Source: Spirochaetaceae bacterium
GTDB lineage: Bacteria; Spirochaetota; Spirochaetia; Treponematales; Breznakiellaceae
DNA: 7,463 nucleotides
Reading direction: 5' to 3'
NCBI GenBank assembly: GCA_031279895.1
Contig: JAITHR010000100.1
Span: 1-7,463, forward strand
Shown: positions 1-7,334 of the stretch, piece after piece
Numbering within the stretch: position 1 is the first letter of the stretch
Layout of the letters: every line of letters begins with the position of its first letter
Notes under the pieces: generated by a model
Seen by the model: only the letters and a program-made list of their open reading frames with translations
Databases searched by the model: none
Told to the model about the DNA's origin: nothing
Position numbers and translations under genes: made by a program

Positions 1-1758
1 GGCGCTTTCGCCGTTACGCGCCGTTATGCCCTGCACTTCCTCGACCGCGCCGTTTATGTGTTCCGCGCTCCAGGCGATTTCGTTCATGCCTTCGGTAATC
101 TCTTTGGTGGCGCTTTCGAGGTCGTTGCCCTGCTGTATGACCGCACGGCTGCCTTTGAGCATCTCGTCGGCCCCGCGCTTTACCTCCTGGGAAACCTTGT
201 TAAGCTCCTCGATGGTCTCAAGTATCTGCTGGCTGCCGTCCCCCTGCTCTTCCATGGCGGCACGGATGTGTTCCTCCTGCTCCGAGACGGTTCGGACGCC
301 GGAATCGATGGCCTCGAAGCGCGCAAGGACGTCGTCGGTGGAAAGGGAGATCCGACTGATGGAACCGTGTATCTTTTTAAGCACCTCGGCTATGGTGCGG
401 GACTGCTCGCCCGCGCTCTCCGCCAGTTTTCGGATTTCGTCGGCCACCACCGCGAAACCCTTGCCCGCCTCGCCCGCGTGCGCCGCCTCGATTGCGGCGT
501 TCATCGAGAGGAGGTTCGTCTGGGAGGAGATATTCTCCATAACCTGGTTAATCTCAAGCAGCCCCTCGGAGTCCTTCGCGATCTCCTGTATCTCGGCGGC
601 CACCTCCCGCAGGCCGGCGCGCCCCAGGTCGGACGCTTCCATAAGGTTTTTGACGTTGTTCGTGTTCTGGACGAGCGTGTTGGTTACCGAATGGATGCTG
701 GCGAACATCTCCTCGATAGCGGCTGAGGAGCGCTCGACGCCGCGGGTCTGCTGTTCCACCCCCTGGTTGAGGGTCGCGATATTCCCGGTCATCCGCGCCA
801 TAATCGCGTTCGCACGGGTTACGCTTGCGGACTGGTCCATGACCCGCTTTTTCATGCCTTGGAGGTGGCGCGTGATTTCCCGTATCTCCGATCCGGTCCG
901 GTCCATGTTGGCCGTAAGGTCCCCGCCGATACGGGAGAGGCGCAGGGACTCGCCCTTAATCGTTTCGACCAGGGTCTGTATCTTTTCGAGCGTGGCGTTA
1001 AAGTAGCGGGCCATGTTCCCCAGCTCGTTTCTGCCCGTGAACCCCAGTCTCTTCGTCAGGTCCCCCTCGCCGATGTCTTTGAGCATGAGTATGGTGGTGT
1101 TGATGGGGTTCGTTATGGAAATATACACCGAAATACTGACGATAACCGAAACCGCGATGACCGCCACCGCGATAATAATGAGCACCAGAGTCCCTTTGAA
1201 GACCGTGCGCCGCGCCAGAGCCTCGGTTTCCTCGTACTGGCGGGTCGCGTTCTCAACGACCGTATCCACCGAGAGGCGGTGTTCGTTGTACTGGGTTTTG
1301 AGGGCCCCCAGTATCAGGGCCTTCTCGTCTTCCCGTACCCCCCGTCGCATCGCGGGGATAAAATCGTTAAAGACAATGCGGTAAAACCGTACCGCCGGTT
1401 CATAGGCGCCCTCCAGCATGGCGGTCCGCATGGGTCCGGGGCTGAGGAGCGGCTCGTCAATCCAGAACTGGTGCCTCGCGTCGTAGTCCTGTTTAAGGCG
1501 GTTCAGGTCGCTTATGAACACGAGCACCTGGTTCGGGTCCTTCTCTTCCGCTATTTGCAGCACCTTGAGGTACGACTCGATAATATATTCCGGCGGCGGC
1601 AGCACGTCGGCGATAAGGTCCTTGTTCATAATAATGCGGTTGTACAGCCTGCCCTCGATACGCAAGGTCTGGAGGGTACGGAAAGAAAACACCGCGAATC
1701 CGGTGTAGCCGATAACAAAGAGCGAAACCAGCAGGATGAGTTTCTTCCCGATGGTCAT
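1..1758 (-). CDS. Methyl-accepting chemotaxis protein with helical periplasmic sensor (C-terminus cut by window edge)
   Basis: This is a transmembrane chemoreceptor expected to control CheA through CheW in the polar array. I translated the minus strand from the ATG at 1758; 586 codons run open to base 1, so the C-terminus is missing, perhaps by a few tens of residues. Visible domains are TM1 at about residues 7-27, a helical-looking periplasmic sensor at 28-187, TM2 at 189-215, HAMP at 213-266 (with ITNPIN and the EGDLTKRLG segment), and the MCP signalling hairpin with its tip around 411-447 ([33 protein letters not shown]). The sensor contains [14 protein letters not shown], which I recall from periplasmic sensors of other MCPs and kinases; its ligand is unknown. 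The start gives a typical [11 protein letters not shown] opening, and AAGGAA sits directly upstream, a rather tight spacing. An in-frame TTG six codons upstream is a weaker alternative. The same-strand MCP at 2367-4430 lies upstream across a repeat array, and I see no convincing promoter just before this gene. Confidence 0.94.
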   Translation of the reverse strand, partial: MTIGKKLILLVSLFVIGYTGFAVFSFRTLQTLRIEGRLYNRIIMNKDLIADVLPPPEYIIESYLKVLQIAEEKDPNQVLVFISDLNRLKQDYDARHQFWIDEPLLSPGPMRTAMLEGAYEPAVRFYRIVFNDFIPAMRRGVREDEKALILGALKTQYNEHRLSVDTVVENATRQYEETEALARRTVFKGTLVLIIIAVAVIAVSVIVSISVYISITNPINTTILMLKDIGEGDLTKRLGFTGRNELGNMARYFNATLEKIQTLVETIKGESLRLSRIGGDLTANMDRTGSEIREITRHLQGMKKRVMDQSASVTRANAIMARMTGNIATLNQGVEQQTRGVERSSAAIEEMFASIHSVTNTLVQNTNNVKNLMEASDLGRAGLREVAAEIQEIAKDSEGLLEINQVMENISSQTNLLSMNAAIEAAHAGEAGKGFAVVADEIRKLAESAGEQSRTIAEVLKKIHGSISRISLSTDDVLARFEAIDSGVRTVSEQEEHIRAAMEEQGDGSQQILETIEELNKVSQEVKRGADEMLKGSRAVIQQGNDLESATKEITEGMNEIAWSAEHINGAVEEVQGITARNGESA

Positions 1759-1796
1759 TTCCTTAAATACGTGCAAAATCAGCCTCCACAGCCTCC

Positions 1797-1811
1797 GCCG
1801 TCTCCGACGGC
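1797..1811. repeat. Hairpin GCCGTC-TCC-GACGGC
   Basis: A 6-bp stem with a 3-nt TCC loop, the CCGTC version of the repeat head. An identical copy occurs at 1909-1923. It is followed by CTTCAAAC here and by CTTCATAAGC in the second copy. Confidence 0.85.
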
Positions 1812-1817
1812 TTCAAA

Positions 1818-1830
1818 CCGCCTCCGGCGG
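1818..1830. repeat. Hairpin CCGCC-TCC-GGCGG
   Basis: A 5-bp stem with a TCC loop, the CCGCC version of the repeat head, placed 6 bp after the CCGTC hairpin. It is followed by CTTCATAAAC, the usual joint to the element body. Confidence 0.85.
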
Positions 1831-1885
1831 CTTCATAAACGTCTTGATACGCGCCTCTAAGCAGTCGACGACTGCTGACATTTCC
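1831..1885. repeat. 55-bp element body, copy 1 (second copy at 1923-1977)
   Basis: This segment starts CTTCATAAACGTC, passes through GATACGCGCCTCTAAGC and ends CTGCTGACATTTCC. The copy 92 bp downstream matches at 52 of 55 positions by eye (AAAC/AAGC, GCAG/GCTG, TCGAC/TCAAC). It contains GCAGT-CGACG-ACTGC, which can itself pair. The GACATTTCC end is not found in the later tandem units, so this pair is a distinct subtype. Confidence 0.85.
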
Positions 1886-1908
1886 CCAAGCCCCGCGCCG
1901 CAGCCTCC

Positions 1909-1977
1909 GCCGTCTCCGACGGCTTCATAAGCGTCTTGATACGCGCCTCTAAGCTGTCAACGACTGCTGACATTTCC
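1909..1977. repeat. Element copy 2: CCGTC hairpin plus 55-bp body
   Basis: The hairpin GCCGTC-TCC-GACGGC at 1909-1923 runs straight into the body, whereas the first copy has an extra CCGCC hairpin in between. This is the simplest full head-plus-body copy in this part of the array. Confidence 0.8.
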
Positions 1978-1985
1978 TAAGCGCC

Positions 1986-2391
1986 GCGCCTGTAAGCAGT
2001 CGACGTCCGCTTTGCCGCGCTCCGCAGGAAGCTTATGTGCCACCCGCCGCCGGCGTGCGCGCCTCTAAGCTGTCGACGATAGCTTTGCCGCGCTCCGCAG
2101 GAAGCTTATGTGCCACCCGCCGCCGGCGGGCGCGCCTCTAAGCAGTCGACGTCCGCTTTGCCGCGGTATCAGGAAGCTTATGTGCCACCCGCCGCCGGCG
2201 TGCGCGCCTGTAAGCAGTCGACGTCCGCTTTGCCGCGCTCCGCAGGAAGCTTATGTGCCACCCGCCGCCGGCGGGTGCGCCTCTAAGCAGTCGACGTCCG
2301 CTTTGCCGCGCTCCGCAGGAAGCTTATGGAACCGTCGGAGACGGCTTTGCCGCGGTATCAGGAAGCTTATGTGCCACCCGCCGCCGGCGGG
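1986..2391. repeat. Tandem 72-73 bp repeat units (five plus a partial)
   Basis: Unit starts are 1986, 2059, 2132, 2204 and 2277, with a truncated sixth from about 2347. Neighbouring units are nearly identical, which implies recent unequal exchange or gene conversion. Most end in a CCGCCGCCGGCGG-type palindrome. At 2264-2278 the flanks have changed together to give CACCCGCC-GCC-GGCGGGTG, an 8-bp stem. Unit five instead ends in CCGTC-GGA-GACGG (2332-2344). The block before GGAAGCTTATG is CTCCGCA in units 1, 2, 4 and 5 but GGTATCA in unit 3 and the partial unit, so blocks have been swapped between copies. Confidence 0.88.
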
Positions 2392-4430
2392 CCTCCGCCG
2401 CCGGCGGCTTGTTCGAGGAATGAGGCGATGCTTCGGCCTGCGGTCTTTACTTCATGGGCGCGTTTCGTTACCTCTTCCGAAGTCTGCCTTAGCTTGGTCA
2501 TTTCCTCGTGAATGGCGCTGCTCTGCCTGTGTATCATGCCCGCGCCCTCCTGCACCGTGCCGGTCATCTCCTGGATGGTCTTAAGCGCGGAGAGTATCTC
2601 TCCGCCGCCTGCGGCCTGCTCGTCCACCGCGCTGTTGACCGCCGCGAAGGACCCGTCAAGCGCCTTTATCTCGGTGAATATGGTATCCATTGCCGCGACG
2701 GTCTCACGGGAAGCCCCGCCTATCCGCTCAATGGCCAGCTCCAGTTTCTTTATCTCCGCGGAAATCCCCTCGGACTCCTTACCGGACAGCTCGGCGAGCT
2801 TCCGTATCTCCGCGGCCACCACCGCGAACCCCCGTCCCGACTCGCCGGCGTGCGCCGCTTCGATGGCCGCGTTCATGGCCAGGATGTTGGTCTGCCCCGC
2901 GATGTCCGAAACGGTCTTGTTGGCGTTTTGCAGGGCCGCGGATTTTTCCCGCATAAGGGCCACCTCCTCGGCCAGGTTGAGGAGCAGGGTATGCCCTTTG
3001 GCGGAAGAGGCCGCAAGCTTTTCAGTGGTACGGCTCACGGTTTCCACCGTGTTCCTTATGGACGCGATGTTGGCCACCATTTGTTCGATGCCCGCCGAGG
3101 ACTCGGTAATCTGCGCGGACTGGGTATATACCGCGCCGTGAAGGGAGTCGATGGACTCGGTAATCTCGGCAACCGCGCCTGAAGTCCGCGCAGCGGATTC
3201 AAACTGCGCGGCGGTCTCGTGCTGCATGGCGTCCAGACTGCCGGTTATCACGCCCAGGGCCTCGAAGGTTTCCGCGATAACCGTGTTAAGGCGCTTCCCC
3301 GTGTCGGTCATCTTGTGGAGGTTGCCGCTTATGTCGTCAATGGCGCTCCGCAGGCTGTCCCGTATCTGCATGAGAGCCCGCTGGATGTTGCCGATTTCGT
3401 CGTGCCGGAACTTCTTAATGTCAACCGTGAAATCCATCGCGGCTATTGACTGGGCCACCCGCTCGATTTCCCGAAGCGGTATGGTCAGCATGGCGCGGGT
3501 AAAGAGCGTTGACAGGGCCGCGGTGGCAAGCAGGAGCGCCACGCCGATTGCGATAAGGCGCATGAGTATACGGTTCACTTCGGCGAACACGGTCTTCACC
3601 GGAATCGTGGAAACCAGCACCCAATCGGTGTTCGGGATGGCGGAAGAATAGATAAACACCTCTTTGTCGATATGGGAAAACACCGGAGTTCCTACCACGC
3701 TCTTTTCATACCGCCCAAGGCCGGTCTCTTCAAAGAAATTCCGCGCCATAATCGCCTCGGGGTCGTGGTGGGTAATGAAAAGCCCCTGCTTGTTTATAAG
3801 ATAGAGCTTCTGGGACCGGACGGACGCGCCGGACGCGAGGAGGGTCTCAAGGAAATCAATGGATACGTTGCCTGAAATGACGCCTATGTCCCGCCGCTCT
3901 CCGTTATAGACGTTGGTGGATACTGAAATGGTGAACCGGCTCGTGCTGGCGGAGCGGAAGGGGTCCGTATAGGCCACGGCCCCGGGGTGTAGCTTGGCGT
4001 TCTGGAACCACGAGCGGCGGGTATTATCCAGCGTATCCGGCGGCACCGTGCCGTCGTGGTAGATCATGTACCCGCCCGGCTGGTTCCATACCTGATTGTT
4101 GCTGCCGTAGAGGAGCCAGACGTCGGACTGGGCGTCAACAACCTGTTTGAACATCTCCGTAAGGGCCTCGGTATCCACCGGTTCCCGCGCCATGATGGGC
4201 GCGACCCCGATTGCCGCGTATGTGATGCAGTGCGCCCAGGAATCAAAGCGCGCCAGCACTTCCTTCTGTACGCGGTCAATGGTTTCTTTTGTCATACCTT
4301 CGGTCTGCCGGTAGGTGATGGCATGAAGGCTGATAAAAAAGACCAGTGAAATGGTGAGGGTAATAAACCCGATGATTGCCAAACATACCGCGGTAAACAA
4401 CGCGGCAAACGACTTCTTAAACATAAGCAC
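2367..4430 (-). CDS. Methyl-accepting chemotaxis protein with dCache-type periplasmic sensor
   Basis: A complete 687-residue chemoreceptor that should signal through CheW/CheA. TM1 spans about residues 8-36. A periplasmic domain at about 38-285 has the double-Cache layout, including [10 protein letters not shown] at 103-112, [19 protein letters not shown] at 140-158 and [16 protein letters not shown] at 208-223. TM2 is at about 288-312, HAMP at 310-365, and the cytoplasmic coiled coil has its tip at 508-547 ([34 protein letters not shown]). Cache domains commonly bind small ligands such as amino acids or organic acids; the ligand here cannot be read from sequence. The GTG at 4430 is chosen because AAGGAG lies 6 nt before it; the ATG two codons in (4424) would be 12 nt away and is the alternative. 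The C-terminus after FLEQ ([13 protein letters not shown] and the TAA) is repeat DNA, not normal MCP sequence. No CheR-docking pentapeptide is seen at the end. Confidence 0.95.
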   Translation of the reverse strand: MLMFKKSFAALFTAVCLAIIGFITLTISLVFFISLHAITYRQTEGMTKETIDRVQKEVLARFDSWAHCITYAAIGVAPIMAREPVDTEALTEMFKQVVDAQSDVWLLYGSNNQVWNQPGGYMIYHDGTVPPDTLDNTRRSWFQNAKLHPGAVAYTDPFRSASTSRFTISVSTNVYNGERRDIGVISGNVSIDFLETLLASGASVRSQKLYLINKQGLFITHHDPEAIMARNFFEETGLGRYEKSVVGTPVFSHIDKEVFIYSSAIPNTDWVLVSTIPVKTVFAEVNRILMRLIAIGVALLLATAALSTLFTRAMLTIPLREIERVAQSIAAMDFTVDIKKFRHDEIGNIQRALMQIRDSLRSAIDDISGNLHKMTDTGKRLNTVIAETFEALGVITGSLDAMQHETAAQFESAARTSGAVAEITESIDSLHGAVYTQSAQITESSAGIEQMVANIASIRNTVETVSRTTEKLAASSAKGHTLLLNLAEEVALMREKSAALQNANKTVSDIAGQTNILAMNAAIEAAHAGESGRGFAVVAAEIRKLAELSGKESEGISAEIKKLELAIERIGGASRETVAAMDTIFTEIKALDGSFAAVNSAVDEQAAGGGEILSALKTIQEMTGTVQEGAGMIHRQSSAIHEEMTKLRQTSEEVTKRAHEVKTAGRSIASFLEQAAGGGGPPAAGGT

Positions 4431-4436
4431 AATTAT

Positions 4437-4442
4437 CTCCTT
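4437..4442 (-). promoter_or_regulatory. Ribosome binding site of the dCache MCP
   Basis: On the minus strand AAGGAG is followed by ATAATT and then GTG (4430). The 6-nt spacing favours the GTG over the ATG at 4424. The site sits right at the edge of repeat array B, whose CCCGCCGGCGG palindrome lies a few bases upstream. Confidence 0.7.
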
Positions 4443-4443
4443 A

Positions 4444-5053
4444 CCCGCCCGCCGGCGGCGGGTGGCACAACGGCTTCCGGCTTTGCGCCCCTAAGCAGTC
4501 TCCGTCCGCTTTGCCGCGCAGCCTCCGCCCGCCAGCGGCGGGTGGCACAACGGCTTCCCGCCGTGCGCAGCCCCTAAGCAGTCTCCGTCCGCTTTGCCGC
4601 GGTATCAGGAAGCTTATGGAACCGCCGCAGCCTCCGGCTGTTTTAAACGGCTTCCGGCTTTGCGCCCCTAAGCAGTCTCCGTCCGCTTTGCCGCGCAGCC
4701 TCCGGCTGTTTCAAACGGCTTCCGGCTTTGCCGCCCCTAAGCTGTCTCCGTCCGCTTTGCCGCGCAGCCTCCGGCTGTTTCAAACGGCTTCCTGCGGAGC
4801 GCCTCTAAGCAGTCTCCGTCCGCTTTGCCGCGCAGCCTCCGGCTGTTTCAAACGGCTTCCTGCGGAGCGCCCCTAAGCTGTCTCCGTCCGCTTTGCCGCG
4901 CAGCCTCCGGCTGTTTCAAACAGCTTCCTGCGAAGCGCCCCTAAGCAGTCTCCGTCCGCTTACGGTCAGCGCCTCTAAGCGGTCAACGTCCGCTTTGCCG
5001 CGCTTCGCATGACGCTTATGAAACCGCCGGAGGCGGGCCGGCGGCGGGTGGCA
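4444..5053. repeat. Gene-free repeat array B (about 68-bp period)
   Basis: Between the dCache MCP and the pfp upstream region the DNA is a second array of the same element family. The CTAAGC box recurs at 4491, 4574, 4668, 4737, 4805, 4873, 4941 and 4975, and the central copies are spaced 69, 68, 68 and 68 bp. The unit is the hairpin CAGCC-TCC-GGCTG, then TTTCAAACGGCTTCC, a variable TGCGGAGCGC or GGCTTTGC block, CTAAGC(A/T)GTCTCCG and TCCGCTTTGCCGCG. It differs from array A in having GTCTCCG where A has GTCGACG. The ends are degenerate: the first units carry GCCGGCGGCGGGTGGCAC, and the last (from 4975) returns to GTCAACG and ends in a CCGCC-GGA-GGCGG hairpin at 5024-5036. No credible protein or RNA gene is seen in it. 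Confidence 0.9.
4628..4913. repeat. Five CAGCC-TCC-GGCTG hairpins in array B
   Basis: Identical 13-nt hairpins lie at 4628-4640, 4696-4708, 4765-4777, 4833-4845 and 4901-4913, each followed by TTT(C/T). They are the CAGCC version of the repeat head. The same hairpin, sometimes inverted, recurs at 5127-5139, 5493-5505, 7227-7239 and 7339-7351. Confidence 0.88.
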
Positions 5054-5054
5054 C

Positions 5055-5139
5055 AAAAGCGTCCTGATACGTGCTTGTAAGCGGTCTTCGCGTACTTTAC
5101 AGCCACTTCGCAGGAAGCTTATGGAACAGCCGGAGGCTG
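5055..5139. repeat. 85-bp direct repeat, left copy
   Basis: It begins AAAAGCGTCCTGATACG and ends with GGAAGCTTATGGAACAGC and the inverted hairpin CAGCC-GGA-GGCTG. It matches the copy at 5421-5505 at 80 of 85 positions by eye, all differences being transitions. It ends 2 bp before the 21-bp minisatellite. It belongs to the same element family (GTAAGC box, GGAAGCTTATG joint, hairpin head) but has a different middle (GTCTTCGCGTACTTTACAGC). Confidence 0.9.
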
Positions 5140-5141
5140 CC

Positions 5142-5372
5142 GGATGTCGCAAAAGGTATACCTTTTGTCGTAAAAGGTATACCGGATGCCGTAAAAGGTA
5201 TACCTTTTGTCGCAAAAGGTATACCTTTTGTCGCAAAAGGTATACCGGATGCCGTAAAAGGTATACCTTTTGTCGTAAAAGGTATACCTTTTGTCGTAAA
5301 AGGTATACCGGATGCCGTAAAAGGTATACCGGATGCCGTAAAAGGTATACCTTTTGTCGTAAAAGGTATACC
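5142..5372. repeat. 21-bp minisatellite, 11 units, with GGTATACC palindrome
   Basis: GGTATACC occurs at 5155 and then every 21 bp exactly through 5365, eleven copies. The 13-bp segments between them come in two main forms, F (TTTTGTCGTAAAA, or with CGCAAAA) and D (GGATGCCGTAAAA). From the first palindrome onward the order is F D F F D F F D D F, and the segment before the first palindrome (GGATGTCGCAAAA) is an F/D hybrid. Where F or the terminal TTTT follows, the palindrome extends to the 16-bp perfect AAAAGGTATACCTTTT, seven times. The period is a multiple of three, so the array is open in several frames (for example KGIPFVV/KGIPDAV), but nothing suggests it is translated. It ends 207 bp before the pfp start codon, so variation in copy number or protein binding could affect pfp; that is inference. 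Confidence 0.97.
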
Positions 5373-5420
5373 TTTTAAGCTGGCATTAAGCGGGGAAAAA
5401 CCGTCTCTTGCTGCGGTTCC

Positions 5421-5505
5421 AAAAGCGTCCTGATACGCGCCTGTAAGCGGTCTTTGCGTACTTTACAGCCGCTTCGCGGGAAGCTTATGGAACAGCCGGA
5501 GGCTG
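5421..5505. repeat. 85-bp direct repeat, right copy
   Basis: Same orientation as the copy at 5055-5139, offset by 366 bp. Here AAGCGG...CCGCTT can pair as a 6-bp stem around an 18-nt loop, while the left copy has one mismatch (CCACTT). The two copies bracket the minisatellite and 48 bp of further sequence, so recombination between them would delete or duplicate the array. It ends in the inverted hairpin CAGCC-GGA-GGCTG at 5493-5505, just before the pfp promoter. Confidence 0.9.
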
Positions 5506-5514
5506 GGCGGCGGC

Positions 5515-5544
5515 TTGCTAGAGGTATAGGGTTTTCACTATTAT
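5515..5544 (+). promoter_or_regulatory. Probable sigma-70 promoter of pfp
   Basis: TTGCTA (5515-5520) and TATTAT (5539-5544) are separated by 18 bp, a plausible -35/-10 pair. They lie in a short AT-rich island (about 5520-5580) that contrasts with the GC-rich repeats and is 35 bp upstream of the pfp start. GGTATA (5523-5528) and TATACC (5552-5557), half-sites of the minisatellite palindrome, flank the -10 box. Confidence 0.6.
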
Positions 5545-5569
5545 TAGCGGATATACCATTTTTATTTTT

Positions 5570-5574
5570 AGGAG
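5570..5574 (+). promoter_or_regulatory. Ribosome binding site of pfp
   Basis: AGGAG lies 5 nt before the ATG at 5580. It fixes the start there rather than at the ATG in frame at 5454, whose extra 42 codons would translate the repeat DNA and the promoter. Confidence 0.85.
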
Positions 5575-5579
5575 AACCT

Positions 5580-7247
5580 ATGAACATATCTGCCCTGCAA
5601 AAAGCGCGTTATGACTATATACCGAAACTCCCCCAAAGCCTTGCGCGGGATGTGGCCGCCATCTCCCTTGCCTTCGGCGCCCCGACCCAAGCGGTGGCCG
5701 ATCAAGAGGAACTCAGGGAGATTTTCAGGCACACCTACGGCAAGCCTGTCATCACCTTTGAAAAGGGGGCGAACGACCGGATACACCGCCCCCTTAAAGT
5801 CGGGGTCATTCTTTCAGGCGGACAGGCGCCGGGGGGACACAACGTCATAGCCGGCTTGTACGACGGGCTTAAAAAAGGCAACGCCGGCTCGGAACTCTAC
5901 GGGTTTCGGGGCGGCCCCAGCGGGCTTATCGAAGACTCGTATCGGGAACTGACCGGATCGGTTATCGACCTTTACCGGAACACCGGCGGCTTTGACATTA
6001 TCGGATCCGGCAGAACCAAGATAGAAACCCCGGACCAGTTTGCCGCGGCCTTTGAAACCGCCAAACGCCGCGGCCTTAACGCGGTGGTCATCATAGGCGG
6101 GGACGACTCGAACACCAACGCCGCGCTTCTTGCGGAGTATTTTCTTGAGCGCGGCTCGGACATACAGGTCATCGGCACCCCCAAAACCATTGACGGGGAC
6201 CTCAAAAATACCTACATCGAAGCGTCTTTCGGCTTTGATACCGCGGTGAAAACCTACAGCGAGCTTATCGGAAACATCCAGCGGGACGCGAACAGCGCCA
6301 AGAAATACTGGCATTTCATAAAACTCATGGGACGCGCCGCAAGCCACATCGCCCTTGAGTGCGCCCTCCAGACCCAGCCCAACGTCTGCCTCATCTCAGA
6401 GGAAGTGGCGGAGAAACACTGGTCCCTCTCCCGGGTGGTTGACCTTATCTGCGCGTCGATTATCAAACGGGCGGACAACAAGGAAAACTTCGGGGTGGTG
6501 CTTATTCCCGAAGGGGTGGTGGAGTTCATACCGGAGATGAAAAAACTCATCGCGGAACTCAACGATATTCTGGCGGCCCACGAGAAAGATCTGGACGCGC
6601 TTGAGTCTTTCTCCGATCAGCTTGATTTCACGGCGCCCAAACTCTCCGGCGCCTCTGGCAGCCTCCTGCGGAGCCTTCCCCAGCGGATAGCCAAAGAGCT
6701 TCTTATGGATCGGGACCCCCACGGCAACGTGCAGGTCTCTCTCATTGAGACCGAGAAGCTTCTTATGGATATGGCAGGGAAGCGCCTTGCGGACCTCAAG
6801 GAGCAGGGGATTTACAAGGGAAAGTTCAGCGCCCTGGGGCATTTTTTCGGGTACGAGGGCCGGTGCGCCTTCCCGTCCAATTTCGATTCCGATTACGGGT
6901 ACGCCCTGGGGTTCAGCGCGTTCGTGCTTATCGCCTCCGGTGAGACCGGCTACCTTTCGAGCGTGCGGAACCTGACGGCGCCGGCGTCCGCGTGGATTGC
7001 CGGCGGCATTCCCTTTACCATGATGATGAACATGGAACAGCGCCACGGCTCCAAAAAGCCCGTGATACGCAAGGCGCTTGTTGACCTTAACGGCGCGCCG
7101 TTTAAGACCTTTGCCGCGTTGCGGGACGGGTGGGCCGTGCAGACCGACTTCCTCTACCCCGGCTCCATTCAGTATTACGGGCCGCCCGAAGTCTGCGACC
7201 AGCCCACCAAAACCCTCATGTTAGAACAGCCTCCGGCTGTTTCATAA
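5580..7247 (+). CDS. pfp: Diphosphate--fructose-6-phosphate 1-phosphotransferase (PPi-dependent phosphofructokinase)
   Basis: Cytoplasmic glycolytic enzyme that reversibly converts fructose 6-phosphate and PPi to fructose 1,6-bisphosphate and phosphate. The protein has 555 residues, the size of the long PFP form found in spirochaetes and related to the plant beta subunit. The N-terminal YIPKLP fits that group. Motifs seen are the substrate loop [12 protein letters not shown] at 77-88; GGDDSNTNA at 173-181, where D176 is the acidic residue associated with PPi rather than ATP use; PKTIDGD at 201-207, with K202 the second PPi-type residue and D205 the expected catalytic base; [11 protein letters not shown] at 250-260; IPEG at 309-312; and GYEGR at 424-428 for sugar-phosphate binding. 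The start is set by AGGAG 5 nt upstream. The last residues (QPPAVS and the TAA) coincide with the hairpin element, so the native C-terminus was probably rewritten by it after TLMLE. It is transcribed alone, converging on the gene at 7361-7463. Confidence 0.96.
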   Translation: MNISALQKARYDYIPKLPQSLARDVAAISLAFGAPTQAVADQEELREIFRHTYGKPVITFEKGANDRIHRPLKVGVILSGGQAPGGHNVIAGLYDGLKKGNAGSELYGFRGGPSGLIEDSYRELTGSVIDLYRNTGGFDIIGSGRTKIETPDQFAAAFETAKRRGLNAVVIIGGDDSNTNAALLAEYFLERGSDIQVIGTPKTIDGDLKNTYIEASFGFDTAVKTYSELIGNIQRDANSAKKYWHFIKLMGRAASHIALECALQTQPNVCLISEEVAEKHWSLSRVVDLICASIIKRADNKENFGVVLIPEGVVEFIPEMKKLIAELNDILAAHEKDLDALESFSDQLDFTAPKLSGASGSLLRSLPQRIAKELLMDRDPHGNVQVSLIETEKLLMDMAGKRLADLKEQGIYKGKFSALGHFFGYEGRCAFPSNFDSDYGYALGFSAFVLIASGETGYLSSVRNLTAPASAWIAGGIPFTMMMNMEQRHGSKKPVIRKALVDLNGAPFKTFAALRDGWAVQTDFLYPGSIQYYGPPEVCDQPTKTLMLEQPPAVS

Positions 7248-7249
7248 GC

Positions 7250-7266
7250 CCGCCTCCGGCGGTTTT
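7250..7266 (+). terminator. Possible terminator of pfp
   Basis: CCGCC-TCC-GGCGG followed by TTTT, beginning 3 nt after the pfp stop. The 5-bp all-GC stem is short and the T run is only four, so termination may be weak. A similar hairpin (7227-7239) lies just inside the coding end. Confidence 0.4.
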
Positions 7267-7334
7267 ATAAGCTTCCTGCGTGGCGGCTCTAAGCGGGCAA
7301 AGACCGCTGTGGGACGCGGCGCGGGAAGCTGTTT

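Larger units (their letters stand above)
1780..2405. repeat. Gene-free repeat array A between the two MCP genes
   Basis: Essentially the whole intergenic stretch is built from mosaic copies of one hairpin element, and the array continues into the last codons of the upstream MCP. The side next to the downstream MCP has CAGCCTCC twice (1780-1787, 1789-1796), then two hairpins, then two 55-bp body copies 92 bp apart. From 1986 it becomes a tandem array with starts at 1986, 2059, 2132, 2204 and 2277 (73, 73, 72 and 73 bp apart), followed by a truncated unit. Each tandem unit reads GCGCCT(C/G)TAAGC, then (A/T)GTCGACG, a GCTTTGCCGCG block, a variable CTCCGCAG or GTATCAG block, GGAAGCTTATG and a GC-rich hairpin. 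I see no protein gene, tRNA or transposase in it. Open frames across it are by-products of the repeat. Confidence 0.9.

Noticed and set aside
26..1860. Long plus-strand open frames opposite the first MCP
   Set aside because: They are antisense to a clear MCP reading frame and have low-complexity, family-less translations; the minus-strand frame is the real gene.
1986..2391. CRISPR array or tRNA/small RNA cluster in the 73-bp tandem units
   Set aside because: Units are contiguous near-identical repeats without unique spacers, and no tRNA-like cloverleaf or CCA end is seen.
2108..2584. Plus-strand open frame rich in CHPPPA and SSRRPLCR repeats
   Set aside because: It is a direct read-through of repeat array A and the antisense of the MCP 3' end.
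4511..4876. Plus-strand open frame across array B
   Set aside because: It is the 68-bp repeat read in one frame, with no ribosome binding site or non-repeat sequence.
4975..5053. Separate small gene between array B and the minisatellite
   Set aside because: The sequence is another degenerate repeat unit ending in a CCGCC-GGA-GGCGG hairpin; no start, ribosome binding site or protein-like frame stands out.
5142..5372. CRISPR array
   Set aside because: The intervals between palindromes are only 13 bp and are two recurring sequences rather than unique spacers; no cas gene is nearby.
5071..5433. A plus-strand open frame encoding a KGIPFVV/KGIPDAV repeat protein
   Set aside because: The 21-bp period keeps several frames open on both strands at once, there is no good ribosome binding site, and the frame begins and ends in intergenic repeat DNA.
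5454..5579. N-terminal extension of pfp from the upstream ATG
   Set aside because: The 42 extra codons translate the 85-bp repeat, its hairpin and the promoter; the ATG at 5580 has AGGAG 5 nt upstream and matches the expected family start.
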